64,000 nucleotides of DNA from Megamerina dolium (taxonomy: Eukaryota; Arthropoda; Insecta; Diptera; Megamerinidae), in assembly GCA_963854835.1 (NCBI GenBank), contig OY978527.1, forward strand, positions 34,272,540 to 34,336,539, in the 5' to 3' direction. The stretch's first letter is position 1, and every line of letters begins with the position of its first letter. This document shows positions 1 to 10,821 of the stretch, piece after piece. Both the position numbers and the translations under genes were made by a program. The notes below the pieces were generated by a model. That model worked only from the letters and a program-made list of their open reading frames with translations. It did not search any database and was not told where the DNA came from.

Positions 1-666
1 AAGTTTACAATTTTATTGTTTTCACATCATATTTGTTATGAAACAAATATGATGTGAATTACTATTAACGATGTGATTCATGACGAACATGGGCACCGAG
101 TCCATATTTATAAATGCAATTAGGGCTGTAATCTATTGTATGTTATAGGGGTAAAAAAATGAAATGATAGATCAATCAGAGTACGCTCCCAAGTAGGTAC
201 TCCATCATAATTTCTATAATTATATAACAGACCCTAGATGACGTTGGTTCCGAAAAGCAAGTCCTTGGAGGCGATTTGATAATCATGGCCAGAGGCAAAT
301 TTGACTCTACCATAACCTCTCGAATGTAACTAGGTCGTAATACCACACAAGACTAGTGTCAGAAACTAGTGTTTTAGTAATCCCGAATGAAGCATCATTA
401 GTACCATTTACCAGGAGAAGGATACCGAACCTGGCAATCCTTAAATGGAACTAATACGTTCCGTGGAAATGAAGTAGTTGAGAGTAATCCTAGAAAAAAC
501 TCAATGTTGGTACAGCCATCTGTTATACTTTACAATACAAGTAAAGCCTTAAAAATGAAAAATGGAGCTGTGAAGAAAAATGATGATCGCTTATGACTCA
601 ATAACATAGTGATCAAAGGTAGACCCTCAAATTGTTGTTAATAATATTCACAGAATATCGTGCTTG
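1..666. other. Left flank of the LTR insertion, no recognised gene
   Basis: No long open frame is present. This sequence is continuous with 5644 onward if the LTR element is removed, because the 5-bp target duplication AGAGT sits at both junctions. The mixed composition in 240-640 and the many stops in every frame suggest an old decayed repeat, but I could not name it. Confidence 0.4.
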
Positions 667-671
667 AGAGT

Positions 672-885
672 TGTGGCAACCCCGCTCAACCAAACAAAGA
701 CACACATGCGATCAACTGTAGTTCATAGAAAATGTATTGTTTTTGATTATTGTGAAATAGAATCTGATAAGTTAAGATGGTTTTTGTAAAAGACTAATAA
801 AAGTAATTTATTAAAGTATAATTAAAATTCTAAATTAAATAAAGTGTTTTATTACGAGAATTGGTAATATTTGCGGGTTGTTACA
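672..885 (+). repeat. 5' LTR
   Basis: This is a 214-bp terminal repeat starting TGTGGCAACC and ending TTGTTACA. It contains an AATAAA polyadenylation signal near 838-843. It differs from the 3' LTR at three positions that I can see. Confidence 0.95.
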
Positions 886-1500
886 GTGGCGACGAGATCG
901 GGATCCGTTTTTTTTTAACACAATTCGGAAGAGAAACATTATTTTTGGAAATTTTGCTAAGAGGTGTGTAAAATGAATAATGGAGACAACACGGAGTGTG
1001 GCAGATTTTAAGGGAACTTTAAGTTAGGAGCAAATGAGGGATTATAATATTCGGAAAGGTTAAAAAAAAAAAGTTTATATATCGACCTAGGAAAGTGTGT
1101 ATCTATAAAAATATGGATACATGTAGGTATGAGTTTATACATAAGTAGTTGCAAATCTTTTCCAATAGTAGATCAATGAGGAAGACGAATATGATTATCT
1201 GACAAAGGTCAGAGGCTACGGGCCGAAAAATAGAAAAATGCTATAAAGATAATGTAAAAGGGGGAACGTTTATGATCTGACAAATGTCAGGGGCTGGGCG
1301 TTAAACGCAAGCCAATAGTGAATAATCTGACAAATGTCGGAGGCGTTATGCCGATAGATATGTTTAATCTGACAAATGTCAGGGGCCGTGCGTAGAACGC
1401 AAGCCAACATTGAAGAATCTGACAAATGTCTGAATTTACGACAATAATACATGTTTTTTTTAAACTACATTTCAGGTCGTGTTAAGTCAAAGAGAATATT
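886..1500 (+). promoter_or_regulatory. Primer-binding site and untranslated leader of the LTR element
   Basis: Directly after the LTR, position 887 starts TGGCGACGAGATCGGG. The TGG start is typical of a primer-binding site, and its first seven bases match those used with tRNA-Arg in some fly elements; the rest does not let me name the tRNA. The leader runs about 615 bases to the gag ATG at 1501 and has no sizeable frame of its own on the plus strand. Its 3' part holds an array of dyad motifs. Confidence 0.7.
1198..1430 (+). repeat. Five-copy dyad repeat array in the LTR element leader
   Basis: The motif TCTGACAAATGTCAGGGGC or a close variant occurs at 1198, 1276, 1326, 1368 and 1418. The core TGACA-AA-TGTCA is an inverted repeat. 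Copies 2 and 4 are each followed by a second shared word, AACGCAAGCCAA, so a two-copy unit of about 92 bp is itself repeated. The position, between LTR and gag, is where gypsy carries its Su(Hw) insulator sites. The motif here is different and its function is unknown. Confidence 0.85.
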
Positions 1501-3297
1501 ATGGCTGATACAATAAAGCCGTTTTTGTGCGACTCAATTGAGAAATCATTGGTGCGTACCGAGTGGGAAAGATGGCTTCGATCTTTTCAGATTTATGTGG
1601 ACGCAGAAGAAATCACATCTGTTGTTCGGAAACGAAATAAGCTACTCCACCTTGGAGGGCAGCAACTGCAAACTGTAGCCGATTCTTTGCCTGGGGCGGT
1701 GGTTCTGTATGACGAAGTAAAGAAAAATGATGTGTATACAATCTTAGTCGAAAAACTAAATGAATACTTTACGCCAAAAAGAAATTCTGCGTTTGAGAGA
1801 CACCTTTTTCGAAACATTAATCCCCTAGAGGGAGAAAGTTTTAACAAATTTGTTTTACGGTTGCGTCAACAAATAGCGAAATGCTCATTTGGTAACACAA
1901 AAGCTGAAATCGAGGAGATTTGTTTGAAAGACAAGATTATCGATGTATGGGCACCGGTAGAGCTTAAACACAAATTGTTGGAAAAAGAACACAGCCTTGA
2001 TGAGATTTTGGACGCATGTCGCGTAGATGAACAAATTGGTAAGCAGACGCAATCGATGATATCTAAACCAGATCCAGACATCATCAGTAAAATCGATACA
2101 CAGAAATGGCGGTCAAGATCCAATAACAGCGAGTGCAGCAGATGTGGCCGTAGTGGCCATGCAGACAATTCAGTGAGCTGTCCTGCACGAAACATGAAAT
2201 GTAACAAATGTTCCCGTGTTGGCCATTTCGCTCGCAAGTGCAGAACAAATATGAAGCGACAAGTTGCACAAGGTTATAATACAGATCCGAAGCGTCGGCG
2301 CACTACGGTACGGGCTGTTGATGATGAAATACCTGAAGTTGAATGTAAGAAAGTCAGCAGTAACTGTTTTAAGATATCAAGTGATGATGAAACCGAAGAA
2401 AATGTAGTGTGTCAGATTGCGAGTAACGCAATTTCAATGGTTATAGACTCAGGATCACGTTTTAACCTATTAAGCTACACAGATTGGAAATACCTACAGG
2501 GAGAGAACGCGAAACTGTTTAACATTCGTACGAAATCCATGAATCAGTTTCGAGCATACGCTTCTGAGAAATTGCTTAGTGTAATTTGCGTCTTTGAAGC
2601 TCCATTTTGCATTAAGGGAAATCCTGAAATAATTGCTACATTTTATGTCATTGAAAATGGAAGACAATCACTATTAGGGCGAGAAACAGCTATTAAACTC
2701 AACGTTCTAAGACTTGGCTTAGACATGAATCGAGTTGAAAGTATCAAGCCATTTCCTAAATGGAAGGATGTAATCGTAAAGTTGTCAATCGACCCGAAAG
2801 TTGTGCCAATTCAGCAGCCTATGCGACGCGTGCCTGTTGCTGTCGAAGAAAAAGTTATACAACAATTAGATGATGCACTTAGTCGGGATATTATTGAACC
2901 GGTGTTTGGGCCAAGTCCCTGGATCTCACCAATAGTAGTAGCATTTAAAGAAAATGGCGATATCAGGTTGTGTGTAGATATGCGTAGGGCAAATAAGGCT
3001 ATACTAAGAGAAAATTACCCACTGCCGACGTTCGAGACTTTTATGACTAAGCTGAAGGGAGCCAAGTACTTTTCAAGAATGGACTTGAAAAATGCATATC
3101 ACCAATTAGAACTTCACAAAGAAAGCAGAGAGATCACAACCTTCATAACCATTCGGGGTTTGTACAGATTCAAGCGACTCCTGTTCGGAGTGAACTCCGC
3201 TCCTGAAATTTTCCAGCGAATGCTGGAAGAAATGTTAGCACCATGTCCAAACGCCATGAATTACATCGACGACATCATTATATTCGGAAGTAAGTAG
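1501..3297 (+). CDS. gag-protease-reverse transcriptase (5' part of the broken pol)
   Basis: 598 residues from an ATG just after the leader. Residues 1-200 are a Gag-like region. Two zinc knuckles follow: C212, C215, H220, C227 with a wide last gap, then C234, C237, H242, C247 in the standard CX2CX4HX4C pattern. The protease active site is VIDSGS at 314-319. Reverse transcriptase begins near 440, with RMDLKNAYHQL at 526-536 and the catalytic YIDD at 588-591. The frame then meets TAG TAA at 3295-3300. Reading on in the same frame still looks like RT thumb-side sequence until another stop at 3379, so the stops cut a real protein. The product would lack RNase H and integrase and so could not complete retrotransposition alone. 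Confidence 0.9.
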   Translation: MADTIKPFLCDSIEKSLVRTEWERWLRSFQIYVDAEEITSVVRKRNKLLHLGGQQLQTVADSLPGAVVLYDEVKKNDVYTILVEKLNEYFTPKRNSAFERHLFRNINPLEGESFNKFVLRLRQQIAKCSFGNTKAEIEEICLKDKIIDVWAPVELKHKLLEKEHSLDEILDACRVDEQIGKQTQSMISKPDPDIISKIDTQKWRSRSNNSECSRCGRSGHADNSVSCPARNMKCNKCSRVGHFARKCRTNMKRQVAQGYNTDPKRRRTTVRAVDDEIPEVECKKVSSNCFKISSDDETEENVVCQIASNAISMVIDSGSRFNLLSYTDWKYLQGENAKLFNIRTKSMNQFRAYASEKLLSVICVFEAPFCIKGNPEIIATFYVIENGRQSLLGRETAIKLNVLRLGLDMNRVESIKPFPKWKDVIVKLSIDPKVVPIQQPMRRVPVAVEEKVIQQLDDALSRDIIEPVFGPSPWISPIVVAFKENGDIRLCVDMRRANKAILRENYPLPTFETFMTKLKGAKYFSRMDLKNAYHQLELHKESREITTFITIRGLYRFKRLLFGVNSAPEIFQRMLEEMLAPCPNAMNYIDDIIIFGSK

Positions 3298-3356
3298 TAA
3301 GTCGCGAAAGTACGTGAAATATTTCGTGATAATAATGTTTATCTAAATGAGGAAAA

Positions 3357-5474
3357 ATGCATTTGGAAGACTCAAAAATAAAATTTTTGGGTCATGTGTT
3401 GTCCGATAAGGGTATTGAAGTCGGCCCAGAAATAGCATCGTTTAGAGACCCTAAAAATAAAGAAGAGGTTCGCAGTTTTCTGGGGTTGGTCACCTACGTT
3501 GGGAAATTTATCCCAGACCTGGCAAATCGTACTGAACCATTAAGACATCTTCTTAAGAAAGACAGCAAGTTTAATTGGGGTGCTGTGGAATCTCAAGCTT
3601 TTGAGAGTTTGAAACTGTTGCTGGCCGAAATACCAAACTTATCCTATTTTGATCCGAGACGCAAGACACGTTTGATTGCGGATGCCAGCCCAGTCGCTTT
3701 GGGAGCGGTACTAGTCCAATTCAACCAAAACAACGAGGCACTCATCATTTCATTTGCCAGCAAAAGTCTATCGGATGTGGAAAAACGATACTCACAAACA
3801 GAGAAAGAGAGTCTTTCGTTGGTATGGGCAGTTGAAAAGTTTTATTATTACTTAGCTGGTTTGGAATTTGAACTTGTAACGGACCATAAACCGCTAGAGG
3901 CGATTTTCAAGCCTACATCCAAACCCCCGGCCCGGATAGAAAGGTGGCTCTTACGTCTTCAGGGTTTTAAATTTAAGGTAATCTACAGAGCAGGTAAAGA
4001 AAACATCGCTGATTCTTTGTCAAGACTTTGTCAAATAACTAACACCGATTGCTTTGATTGGAATGGTGAACAAAGTATTTGTCACGTTATCACAAGTTGT
4101 GTGCCCACGGCACTTTCCATTTCGGAAATTGCTCAGAATAGTGTTCAGGATGAGGAGATAGTTGACGTTATGTCATGTCTTGGCGCTGACTCTTGGAATT
4201 CCGCCCAATCTAACAGTTTTTATCCTTTCCGTTACGAGTTGTCGACAGTTGGCAGTATACTCTTGCGTGGAACACGGTTAGTGATCCCGAGATCTCTACG
4301 ATCAAAAGTCTTAGAACTGGCTCATGAGGGTCATCCCGGAGAGTCAGCCATGAAACGGAGATTACGGTCAAAAGTTTGGTGGCCCCATATGGATCGTGAA
4401 GCTGAAAATTATGTTAAAGTTTGCAGAGATTGTCTTGTGGTATCACAGCCATCAAACCCGGCTCCTATGGACCGACATCCATTCCCAACTGGCCCCTGGA
4501 TTACATTGGCTTCGGACCTTTTGTGCCCATTACCAAATGGCCAGTATGTACTCGTCTTTATTGATTATTATTCCAGATACATGGAGTTTAAACTTCTTCG
4601 CTCCATATCCTCTCAGGCAATTATTGACTCAATGAAGGAGATATTTTGTCGATTGGGACTCCCTAAATATCTGAAAACCGACAACGGTAGACAATATGTA
4701 AGTGCTGAGTTTAAACTATATTGTCAAATAAATGACATAAAACAAATATTGTCCCCGCCATATTGGCCCCAAGCTAATGGTGAAGTTGAGAACATGAACA
4801 AGTCATTGGTGAAACGTCTGAAAATAGCGTCTGTAAATAAGAAAAATTTTCTAGAGGAGATTCAGAAATTCGTTCACATGTATAACGTTACCCCACATTC
4901 CACCACCGGGGTTCCCCCAACAGAGCTTATGTTTAACAGGGTCATAAGAGACAAATTACCTGGAATACAGGATTTGACAGGAGAATACGCTGACTCTGCT
5001 GAAAAAGATCGGGATTGTATTAACAAACAAAAGGGGAAAGAAGTATCTGATAAGAAAAGAGGTGCAAAGGAAACGGATATATCAGTAGGTGACAAGGTTC
5101 TATTGAAAAATGTTGTATTTCCCCATAAGTTGACACCAAACTTTGACACAACCGAATATGTGGTAACGGCAAGAACTGGTAATATGGTAGAAGTGTCGGG
5201 CGGAGGTAAGGTTTTTTGTAGAAATGTAGGCCACCTGAAGAAAATTCCAGCAGCTACACTGCCCCTGCCATCATCAGAGGTTTCTTCAAACGACGGCGCA
5301 GTTCCTGATTCTGTAGATCCAAAGTCTTCATCGTCGAGCATGCAGCAGCCGAGTGTTACATCCGGGGGAGAGGTTTTGGTCGGTGGAGAAGACTTGAAGA
5401 TCCGTCTTAAAAACATCGGAGGGATGTGGCAACCCTGCTCAACCAAACAAAGACACACATGCGATCAACTGTAG
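3357..5474 (+). CDS. RT C-terminus, RNase H and integrase (3' part of the broken pol)
   Basis: 705 residues in a different frame from the upstream ORF; the frame change falls near 3370-3376. The first codons overlap sequence that belongs to RT in the upstream frame, so the ATG at 3357 is probably not a natural start. RNase H acidic residues are D109 (IADAS), E149, D176 (VTDHKPL) and D219 (NIADSLSR). Integrase has its zinc site at H323/H326 and C356/C359, and its catalytic core at D387, D442 (KTDNG) and E478 (NGEVEN), with 35 residues between the last two (DD35E). A usual glycine after the first catalytic D region is cysteine here (SDLLCPLP). The frame ends 50 bases inside the 3' LTR, as in many compact elements. 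Confidence 0.9.
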   Translation: MHLEDSKIKFLGHVLSDKGIEVGPEIASFRDPKNKEEVRSFLGLVTYVGKFIPDLANRTEPLRHLLKKDSKFNWGAVESQAFESLKLLLAEIPNLSYFDPRRKTRLIADASPVALGAVLVQFNQNNEALIISFASKSLSDVEKRYSQTEKESLSLVWAVEKFYYYLAGLEFELVTDHKPLEAIFKPTSKPPARIERWLLRLQGFKFKVIYRAGKENIADSLSRLCQITNTDCFDWNGEQSICHVITSCVPTALSISEIAQNSVQDEEIVDVMSCLGADSWNSAQSNSFYPFRYELSTVGSILLRGTRLVIPRSLRSKVLELAHEGHPGESAMKRRLRSKVWWPHMDREAENYVKVCRDCLVVSQPSNPAPMDRHPFPTGPWITLASDLLCPLPNGQYVLVFIDYYSRYMEFKLLRSISSQAIIDSMKEIFCRLGLPKYLKTDNGRQYVSAEFKLYCQINDIKQILSPPYWPQANGEVENMNKSLVKRLKIASVNKKNFLEEIQKFVHMYNVTPHSTTGVPPTELMFNRVIRDKLPGIQDLTGEYADSAEKDRDCINKQKGKEVSDKKRGAKETDISVGDKVLLKNVVFPHKLTPNFDTTEYVVTARTGNMVEVSGGGKVFCRNVGHLKKIPAATLPLPSSEVSSNDGAVPDSVDPKSSSSSMQQPSVTSGGEVLVGGEDLKIRLKNIGGMWQPCSTKQRHTCDQL

Positions 5475-5638
5475 TTCATAGAAAATGTATTGTTTTTGAT
5501 TATTGTGAAATAGAATCTGATAAGTTAAGATGGTTTTTGTAAAAGACTAATAAAAGTAATTCATTAAAGTATAATTAAAATTCTAAATTAAATAAAGTGT
5601 TTTATTACGCGAATTGGTAATATTTGCGGGTTGTTACA
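5425..5638 (+). repeat. 3' LTR
   Basis: This is a 214-bp copy of the 5' LTR. A short purine run, GGAGGGA at 5418-5424, lies directly upstream and fits a polypurine tract. The differences from the 5' LTR are CCCC to CCCT near its start, one T to C in the middle, and CGAG to CGCG near its end. Confidence 0.95.
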
Positions 5639-5643
5639 AGAGT

Positions 5644-7555
5644 AACTGAAGCTATTAACAGTTTCCTCACATCAACGTTAGGAACAATCACAGAACTCTC
5701 ACCTCTTTGGTAGAGAAGATATCAGCATGTGTGACCCTAAGGTTATCCAATCAACTCCATTTAAAAATGTGGCCTTACGAGGCATATTAGATTTTGGACT
5801 TCGTCTAAGGTTCACGGTATTCGACGGGATTAACAGAAAAGTAGTGTTTTCAAGCATCATGAAGTAGTCACTGGTGATGGCGTTGTTTGGAAGAACAATG
5901 AAATGATGTTTAATCAGGATTCCCATACTTGTATATGGTATACTGATGAGTCAGAAATGAAAGATGAGATTTTTAAAACCATTTTTCCAAAAAGCAATTA
6001 CTATGAGAAAGCACACTTCCATTTTTCAGGAATGAAAGAGGAACAGGAATGTCTCCTGCTGATGATCCAGCAAAGATGCTTCGTTCGAAAGCCGCCAATT
6101 TGTTAAAAAACCGGACATACTTTTACTTATAAGGGTGAGATCTTATACCTACCTCTTTTTCTTGTAAAAGTAGGTATGTACCATCTATTGGAGGTTTGTT
6201 TTGGTTGTCATTTGCAAAGTAGGCTGTTGGCAGAACAATTTCCCGCATGCCAATTGCAGTGGCTACTTCCACAAGGTGGCGATAAGATTACTGAAAATTA
6301 AATTGGATATTGGAAGAATTCTTTACTCTATAAAAATCGCGTTCAAAGCATTTTGTGGCAAAGGCATACATAGACGTACGATGATTAGTATTGAGACCTT
6401 TGACTTCGGCACTGGCAACCCAGATTTCTGAATATGCGTGCGAGTTGCTTTTCTTCCAGCAAAACATGTACTCAGTGTGGTCTCTTCAGGCTGCAGGTTT
6501 GTATAGAGTACTCTCGCGATGGTCATGGTGTCTGGCTTTCAGTTAGCCTAACGCCTGGATTCGTGTGCAAGTATGTAGGATACTTGCTTTTATGAACAGG
6601 TTTGCTTTCTAGGTAAACACAGACTTTGGTGGCACAAACAATTTCGGAGGGACGTTATTGAAAAAGGCAGGATTGCCTCGTCAAAGTAAGATAAAATTCA
6701 AGTGTGTATTTGAAATCATTATTTCTCTCACAATTTCTGTTTATTTCACAGCTCCAATAGCTAAAGGGTATAATCGACTCATATATCAAATTCACACCTT
6801 ACTTTATACACACAAAGAACAATACTACTTACTATATATGTACAGAGAACAATTTATTGGCACGCAAAACTTAATTTAATAAAGCTACATTTATAAATAT
6901 CAATAAATCTCATATTTAAACTAAAATCTGGAATGTAAATATATGTATCAGTAAATGCCTGACGGCCCTGCACAGTGCATGCCTACGTAATGAAAATTTC
7001 AGCACTTCACATTGCACCTTCAAATATTATGATAAGACGAAATGAATTTATTAAGCAAGTTATGCCTGTAAACAAAATTTCTTAGGATATGTTGAATGCA
7101 ATGTTTTTTTTAATTCAAAATGTTATTTACTCTCACTCACATACGTACAAAATTAACACCTTCAACAATAAGTTATATTTATCAACATAGGGGGTGGTGT
7201 GGAGTAAGAGGTAATATTTTATTGGTAGTTTTCATTGTTGAATAACACCAATCAATGTTAGTTAGTTGTTTGGTTTGGCTGATCGTTGCAGTCATTGGCC
7301 TTAAGCTGTTTATATGGATATTGGTATAATAAACAAATATTTATATTGTTTGTGATTACGCTTGCGTTGGTTAACAAACTAATTTGTTATAGCATTGTCT
7401 GCAAATATTTCATTCGATTTCATATGTATATATACGTATATAAATATATATATATATTTGTCTTTCCACCAGTGGTTAGGGCTTCCTCTTCTGCGTTGCG
7501 GTTTTGCGAGTGTGGTTTTCGTTTCTCTTGGGAGGACTCAACCTTTCAATTGCTT
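5644..7555. other. Right flank of the LTR insertion, no recognised gene
   Basis: Short frames occur but none can be named. A stretch near 5930-5960 encodes WYTDESEMKDE on the plus strand, faintly like the start of a LINE RNase H. The match is too weak to call. From about 6880 the sequence is AT-rich with simple repeats such as TATATA near 7430-7460. Confidence 0.4.
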
Positions 7556-8905
7556 ACTTAGCCCAAAGTAGTACCAGCTATCGAGACTGATTCTTTCCAA
7601 TATCTCAAGGCTGATATTATTACCGGTGGTGATGCTAGTTTCAAGATAGACAAAGTCCTTCACTATTTCAAAAGCGTGGTTATCAACGGTGACGTGCTGT
7701 TCAAGATGCCGGGACACCCTTTGTTTGTTGACACTAGGTTCTTTGTCTTGCCCCCGTTCACCGTTAGACTTATTTGACGCGACGCTCTCTCCTTCTGTGA
7801 GAATGCTGCTCTGGCTACTCGCGTGTTCATGTCGGTTATGTGAGTATCATCGGCATACGCCAACAGCATGGCAATTTCGTTGAATATTGTGCCATTATGT
7901 CGTAGATCAGCAGCTCGTATTATTGTCTGAAAACCCATTCGGTATTAAACGGCAGAGAGAGGTCCTTCCTAATTTTCTTGGCACAACGGGAGTTACACAG
8001 TGTCATTCTGCAAAGACGAATGAGCTTCGCAGGCATACCGAATTCAGACATGGTTGTGTAGAGGTAATCAATTAACGGACTGTCGAAAGCGGCTTTATAA
8101 TAAACAAATAGATGGTGTGAGTCGGTCTGTTTTTCTTGAGTTTTCTCCAGGATTTAGCGCAGTTTGAACATCTGGTCGATGGTAGAGTTACCAGGTATGA
8201 AGCGACACTGATAAGGTCCAATCAGGTTGTTAAGCATTGGCTTCGAGTTTTCACACAGTAGTACAGAAGACATATTCCACGGTAACTGGCGCAATGTATC
8301 AGGTCTTCTTTCTTATGTACGCGCAGAGAACACTAAGTCTACGATCATCGGGCATGCTGGTGCGTAGCTCATCACCTCCGGTCTTAAACAACTCTGCAGG
8401 CATGCCATCAGCACCTGCAGCCTTGTTGTTTTACAGCCTAAAAATGGCCCCTCTGACCTCGTCATGGTTGGATGGTGGAACTTCTACTTGATCATCAGTG
8501 ATTCGGGACTTTGGGAGATCTCCTACACTGGTGAAATTGTTCGAAGCGTCGCTATTCAATAACGTTGAGAAGTGTTTCCTCCATAAGCTCAGTACAGTCT
8601 GGACATCTGTAAACAGATTCCCATTCTTGTCACGACCGGAAGAGGCTCCGGAGTTTAAACCGCCGCTTAGATGCTTGATCTTCTCGAAGAATTTTCGAGT
8701 TTTATTTCTATATCTCTTTTTCGCCTGAAAAGACGTCTCTTCGCAATCCTCCTCTCTCTGTACCGCTACTTAAGGGCTCGCATAAAACCAGTACGTAGGG
8801 TTTTTCCTGCAGTAGAATTGCGACACTCCTGATCATACCACTCATTTCTCAGAGACCGGTAGAAACTGATTAAATCCTCGGCTACAGTAGGCATAGGGAG
8901 TGCTG
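7556..8905 (-). pseudogene. Decayed RTE-like LINE, reverse transcriptase region
   Basis: Read on the minus strand, fragments in several frames give an ordered RT. The segment at about 8440-8348 encodes KAAGADGMPAELFKTGGDEL, typical of the RT fingers in RTE-type LINEs. The segment at about 7860-7730 encodes LLAYADDTHI with the catalytic YADD, followed by VNGGKTKNLVSTNK. Many stops and frameshifts separate these pieces, so nothing functional could be made. The clade assignment rests on these motifs and is moderate. The minus-strand 3' end is near 7556, and no clear tail repeat is visible. Confidence 0.75.
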
Positions 8906-10721
8906 TGGATAATCAGATATGATACAGGTAGTACCTACTACTGATTAGCATTTCATATCCTAGTCACTCAAAGTGATTACAGTTATTCTCTGGAAATAGT
9001 TTCGAAATTACTTAAAAATAGATTCAGAATATAAGCGCATTACAAAAAGACAATGAAGGTGTTCGGAAAATTGTAAAATGTATCATTTTTATAAATATGC
9101 ATAGATACATTTAACGCTACCTCATGCAAAAGGTACCCGCATAAGAGTGACTAGCTTGTCACGCTGCTATCTTAAGTTAATCGGTGTCCTTCGATGCTAT
9201 TATACCTATTTATGAGAAATGAAAACAACAAGCATTCAATACGACACAACTTGAGATTATAAGTATGTACCTATCCCTTCAGTACTTACAATGTCGACAG
9301 CTAATTTACTATTTAATGACAATAATCAGAAAAATTTAAGCAAAAAATTGAAAAATGCGCGCTACAAATTAAGGAGCCTATACCTTATGGACAAGTAACT
9401 AGAAGAAGAATTCAAATTCATTACAGTCATAAAAGAAACCGACTTTAACTATTCCCTAGTCCTAGACGTGGACAATGTACTGTATATTAGGCTGGGTTTG
9501 TTGCTAATAACACAAAAAAGTCTTAAGTGTGTTTAGATGTAAGATCTTACCATGAGAGCATCTAGGCACAGCCATTGCGGTTTTTAACTTTGGAAAATGT
9601 TCCATACCGTTACAAAGGTCTCGATGATGAATATATTTTGTTCTTAGATAGAATTAATGTCTGAAGTCTCATTCTGCGAATGGAACGTTCATCTTTTTAA
9701 AAGACTACTATGGCAATGGGTTCAAGAATTTTCAAGGGTCTTAATTTACGGTTAATTTTACCGTAGTGCAAAAAAGGTAAGCTATCAATAATAGGGTGAA
9801 CATTTTTAACTTTTTTCATCGACCAGCCTTAATGTACACTCATATAAACATACATATCAGTTTGTGTTTGTGTGCCTTAAATTGTTTATAATTATAACAA
9901 TAAACTTGTGAGAGATCGGTGGCGGTGTGATCAATATTTAACGTTTCAACGTGCGTTCACGACCGGTAAATGACACTTTTGATTTTCATTGATGAAAATT
10001 GTGTACAAGCGCAACGATAATCGCGCGTGCTAACTCAAAACAAGCAAAAAAAAAAAAAACGCAAATAGGCAAGTAAGAAAAAGTGTCTTGAATCGAGCAT
10101 CCAATATAATAAATGTTCAATGCCAATGTCAATGAAGCCGCCGGTATCGATGCTTGTGGTGATTGTGGTCAGATAGTCATCCATATACACACACACGTCC
10201 ATGCATGTGCTCGTGTATGGAAGAATTGCTTATGAGTACCTGCTGCAAGAATTTAATGAGTTTGTAACACGCAGTATGTCGATGGGTAATTTCATTTTAC
10301 ACAAGTACAAATTGTATGCTCTTTCATTATGGACATACTTAGGCATGGGAAAATGACAACGTCTGCATATACTACATTCAAGTATATGTATGAGATAGTG
10401 TTTGTGTGGATGCGTGTGCGTCGGTAGGGAAAATATTGGACTAGAGTTATCGTTGTCGCTATTAATCGATATCATTTTTGTTTCTTCTACTCTTTCAGCC
10501 AATTATTTTTGCCGATTAAAGAATTGTTCATGATTGCCACACATACTGTTTGGGTGGAATGGAATGTTGAACGCGGTGGAAGTACTATAGTTACAAATTA
10601 AAATATAAACAGCGATAATAATAAAGGAGAATTTATTTTGTTAGTTATGCCTAGGCATCAACGACGAATTAGCTATCGTGCTGCCGGAGATAGAAATAAA
10701 TTTAATTTAATAAATTTAAGG
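8906..10721. other. AT-rich stretch without a supported gene
   Basis: No open frame resembles a protein family. 9890-10180 is less AT-rich and has a short plus-strand frame starting at 10112 (MFNANVNEAAGIDACGD), which could be a leader exon. Nothing else supports that, so it is not called. Confidence 0.3.
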
Positions 10722-10812
10722 CCACAACATCAGGACTGATGTGGATACTACGGAACACGTTCTCTATCAGTGTCCAACCTTTGCGAGAATGACCTTGAAA
10801 TTATTGGGTAGC
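10722..10812 (+). pseudogene. C-terminal tip of a LINE ORF2
   Basis: The plus strand encodes TTEHVLYQCPTFAR, the His/Cys motif found at the extreme C-terminus of jockey-, R1- and I-group LINE proteins. It stops abruptly and is followed directly by the middle of another LINE, so it is a fragment of an older element. Confidence 0.55.
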
Positions 10813-10821
10813 GATGATATC

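Larger units (their letters stand above)
667..5643 (+). mobile_element. Ty3/gypsy-type LTR retrotransposon, complete with both LTRs and target duplication
   Basis: Two 214-bp direct repeats (672-885 and 5425-5638) begin with TG and end with CA. The same 5 bases, AGAGT, lie just outside them (667-671 and 5639-5643), so this is one complete insertion. The internal order is leader, gag, protease, reverse transcriptase, RNase H and integrase, which is the Ty3/gypsy order; no env-like frame follows integrase. Two zinc knuckles and a gag-pol frame with no break before RT suggest the mag/K02A2.6-like lineage (inference). The LTRs differ at three sites by eye (98.6% identity), so the insertion is recent. 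The copy cannot make full-length Pol because of two stops and a frameshift between 3295 and about 3380. Confidence 0.95.

Noticed and set aside
4874..5458. 194-residue antisense frame under the integrase C-terminus
   Set aside because: It is a shadow of the real pol frame on the plus strand; the plus strand has domain motifs and the minus strand has none.
5903..6106. Frame with WYTDESEMKDE, similar to a LINE RNase H start
   Set aside because: Only one weak motif is present. The GS of the TDGS core is changed, and no following RNase H motif is found downstream.
9890..10180. Possible first exon with a short frame from 10112
   Set aside because: There is no clear splice donor, no promoter elements stronger than chance, and no downstream coding exon in the window.
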